The position numbers and the translations under genes are program-made. A DNA stretch of 8,200 nt from Chloroflexota bacterium (GTDB taxonomy: Bacteria; Chloroflexota; UBA6077; JADZDV01): assembly GCA_020850915.1 (NCBI GenBank), contig JADZDV010000297.1, forward strand, positions 1 to 8,200, written 5' to 3'. Below are positions 7,368-8,200 of the stretch, piece by piece. Positions within the stretch are counted from its first letter, which is position 1. Every line of letters starts with the position of its first letter. Under the pieces are notes generated by a model. The model was given only the letters and a program-made list of their open reading frames with translations. It made no database searches and was not told where the DNA came from.

Positions 7368-8200
7368 GCCATTCTGACCGCGGTCGCCACACGCCGGGCG
7401 GCGCTTCAATCCTCGGCGCGCTACCCCTGGCTGGTGCTGGCGACCGTCTGCTGCGGCATGTTCATGAGCGCCCTGGACCAGGGCGTCGTCAACACCTCGT
7501 TCCCGGTCTTCGCGGCCAGCCTCGAGGCGCCGATCTCCGTCGTCGGCTGGATCGGGCTCACCTACATGATCGTCAACGTGACCTTCCTGACGATCTTCGG
7601 CCGCCTGGCCGATCTGGTCGGCCGGCGTCGCGTGTACGTCACGGGGTACGGCGTATTCCTGATGGGGGCGTTCATGGCGTTCGTCGCGCCCGGGCTTGGC
7701 TGGCTCCTGGCGGCTCGAGTTGTCACCGGTCTCGGTTGCGCCATGCTGATCTCCAACGCCATCGCCATCCTCGGATCGGAGCTTCCGCAGTCGCGCCGGG
7801 GCCTGGCGATCGGTATGACCGAGGCGTCGGTTGGCGTTGGCCTGGCGATCGGCCCAGTCGCGGCGGGCCTCCTCACGGAGCTGGTCGGCTGGCGCGCAGT
7901 GTTCCTGATCTGCTGGCCGGCTGGACTGACCGGTCTCACGATGGGCTTGCTCGTACTGCGTGAGCCGGCGTCGCCCGGTGAACGCGAGACCTTCGACTTC
8001 CTTGGCGCCGGCGCGTTCGGTCTCGGGACGGTCAGCCTGCTGCTCGGCCTGACAAGCGGCTCGACGGTCGGCTGGGACTCGCCGTTGGTCCTGGCGGGCT
8101 TCTGCCTCGCCGCGCTTCTGCTGAGCGCCTTCCTCGTTGTCGAGCGCCGCGTTCGCCATCCCATGATCACCCTGAGCCTGTTCAAGCATCGTGTCTTCGC
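7365..8200 (+). CDS. MFS transporter, DHA2 (EmrB/QacA) type drug efflux family, 3' end outside window
   Basis: About 278 residues are visible and the frame is open at the right edge. The protein is a polytopic inner-membrane carrier, expected to have 14 segments and use proton antiport. Numbering from ATC 7365, TM1 starts near RYPWLVLA (19-26) and contains ALDQGVVNTSFP (36-47), the DHA2 motif. The TM2-3 loop has motif A, GRLADLVGRRR (79-89). TM4 holds the motif B Arg118 (ARVVTGLGCA), and TM5 holds motif C, GVGLAIGPVAAG (157-168). GWRAVFL follows, and roughly eight membrane segments are visible in all. The gap after the GH15 stop is 29 nt with no terminator, so co-transcription is likely. The start is uncertain: a good GGAG faces ATC, not ATG. 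If GTG 7434 is used, TM1 would lose its first residues and the basic TRR/R leader. Export substrate unknown. Confidence 0.85.
   Translation, partial: MAILTAVATRRAALQSSARYPWLVLATVCCGMFMSALDQGVVNTSFPVFAASLEAPISVVGWIGLTYMIVNVTFLTIFGRLADLVGRRRVYVTGYGVFLMGAFMAFVAPGLGWLLAARVVTGLGCAMLISNAIAILGSELPQSRRGLAIGMTEASVGVGLAIGPVAAGLLTELVGWRAVFLICWPAGLTGLTMGLLVLREPASPGERETFDFLGAGAFGLGTVSLLLGLTSGSTVGWDSPLVLAGFCLAALLLSAFLVVERRVRHPMITLSLFKHRVF

Noticed and set aside
5188..7392. Open minus-strand frame of 734 codons opposite GH15
   Set aside because: It lies antisense to a GH15 gene with intact catalytic motifs. Its translation is rich in Arg, Asp, Val and His with no recognisable domain, as expected from codon-biased high-GC coding DNA read backwards.
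7275..8189. Minus-strand frames of 304 and 207 codons opposite the transporter
   Set aside because: The plus strand encodes a clear MFS protein with motifs A, B and C; the antisense translations are polar, low-complexity and family-less.

Overview
The window is a G+C-rich (about two-thirds by eye) bacterial chromosomal stretch with tightly packed genes and GTG/TTG starts. Long spurious antisense frames occur throughout, as expected at this base composition. Gene content is housekeeping or catabolic: acyl-CoA carboxylase, GH15 glycosidase, MFS transporter, alpha/beta hydrolase. I see no phage, insertion sequence, CRISPR, tRNA or rRNA signature. The GGGGCGGACACG-type palindrome downstream of the first gene resembles dispersed intergenic palindromes that I associate with Chloroflexota and similar high-GC lineages. 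That placement is only a weak inference; the phylum cannot be fixed from this window.

Layout. (1) Positions 3-839, plus strand: the 3' part of an alpha/beta hydrolase of the 2,6-dihydropseudooxynicotine hydrolase/FrsA-like group. (2) Positions 840-1136: a convergent intergenic gap holding a 22-bp perfect palindrome and no convincing gene. (3) Positions 5163 down to 1137, minus strand: a compact three-gene unit made of an unrecognised ~150-aa protein, a carboxyltransferase (beta) subunit typical of 3-methylcrotonyl-CoA carboxylase, and the biotin carboxylase/biotin carrier (alpha) subunit. The first two genes share a TTGA stop/start junction; the last two are 5 nt apart. (4) Positions 5164-5222: a short divergent control region with an extended -10-like box placed so that transcription could begin at the ATG of the next gene. 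(5) Positions 5223-8200, plus strand: a 70-aa unknown protein, a complete GH15 glycoside hydrolase and the first part of a DHA2-type MFS transporter. The transporter has a good Shine-Dalgarno sequence but no ATG/GTG/TTG at the expected place.

How they work together. The two carboxylase genes encode both halves of a biotin-dependent acyl-CoA carboxylase, most likely the leucine/isovalerate-pathway enzyme. The unit is bounded by a divergent and a convergent neighbour, so it is complete here and carries no other leucine-degradation genes. The plus-strand genes at 5223-8200 could be co-transcribed (gaps of 58 and 29 nt), but no shared pathway is evident. I did not find a clearly new multi-gene system. 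The least explained items are the conserved-looking unknown gene coupled to the carboxylase, the 70-aa protein with its possibly leaderless start, and the non-canonical transporter start.
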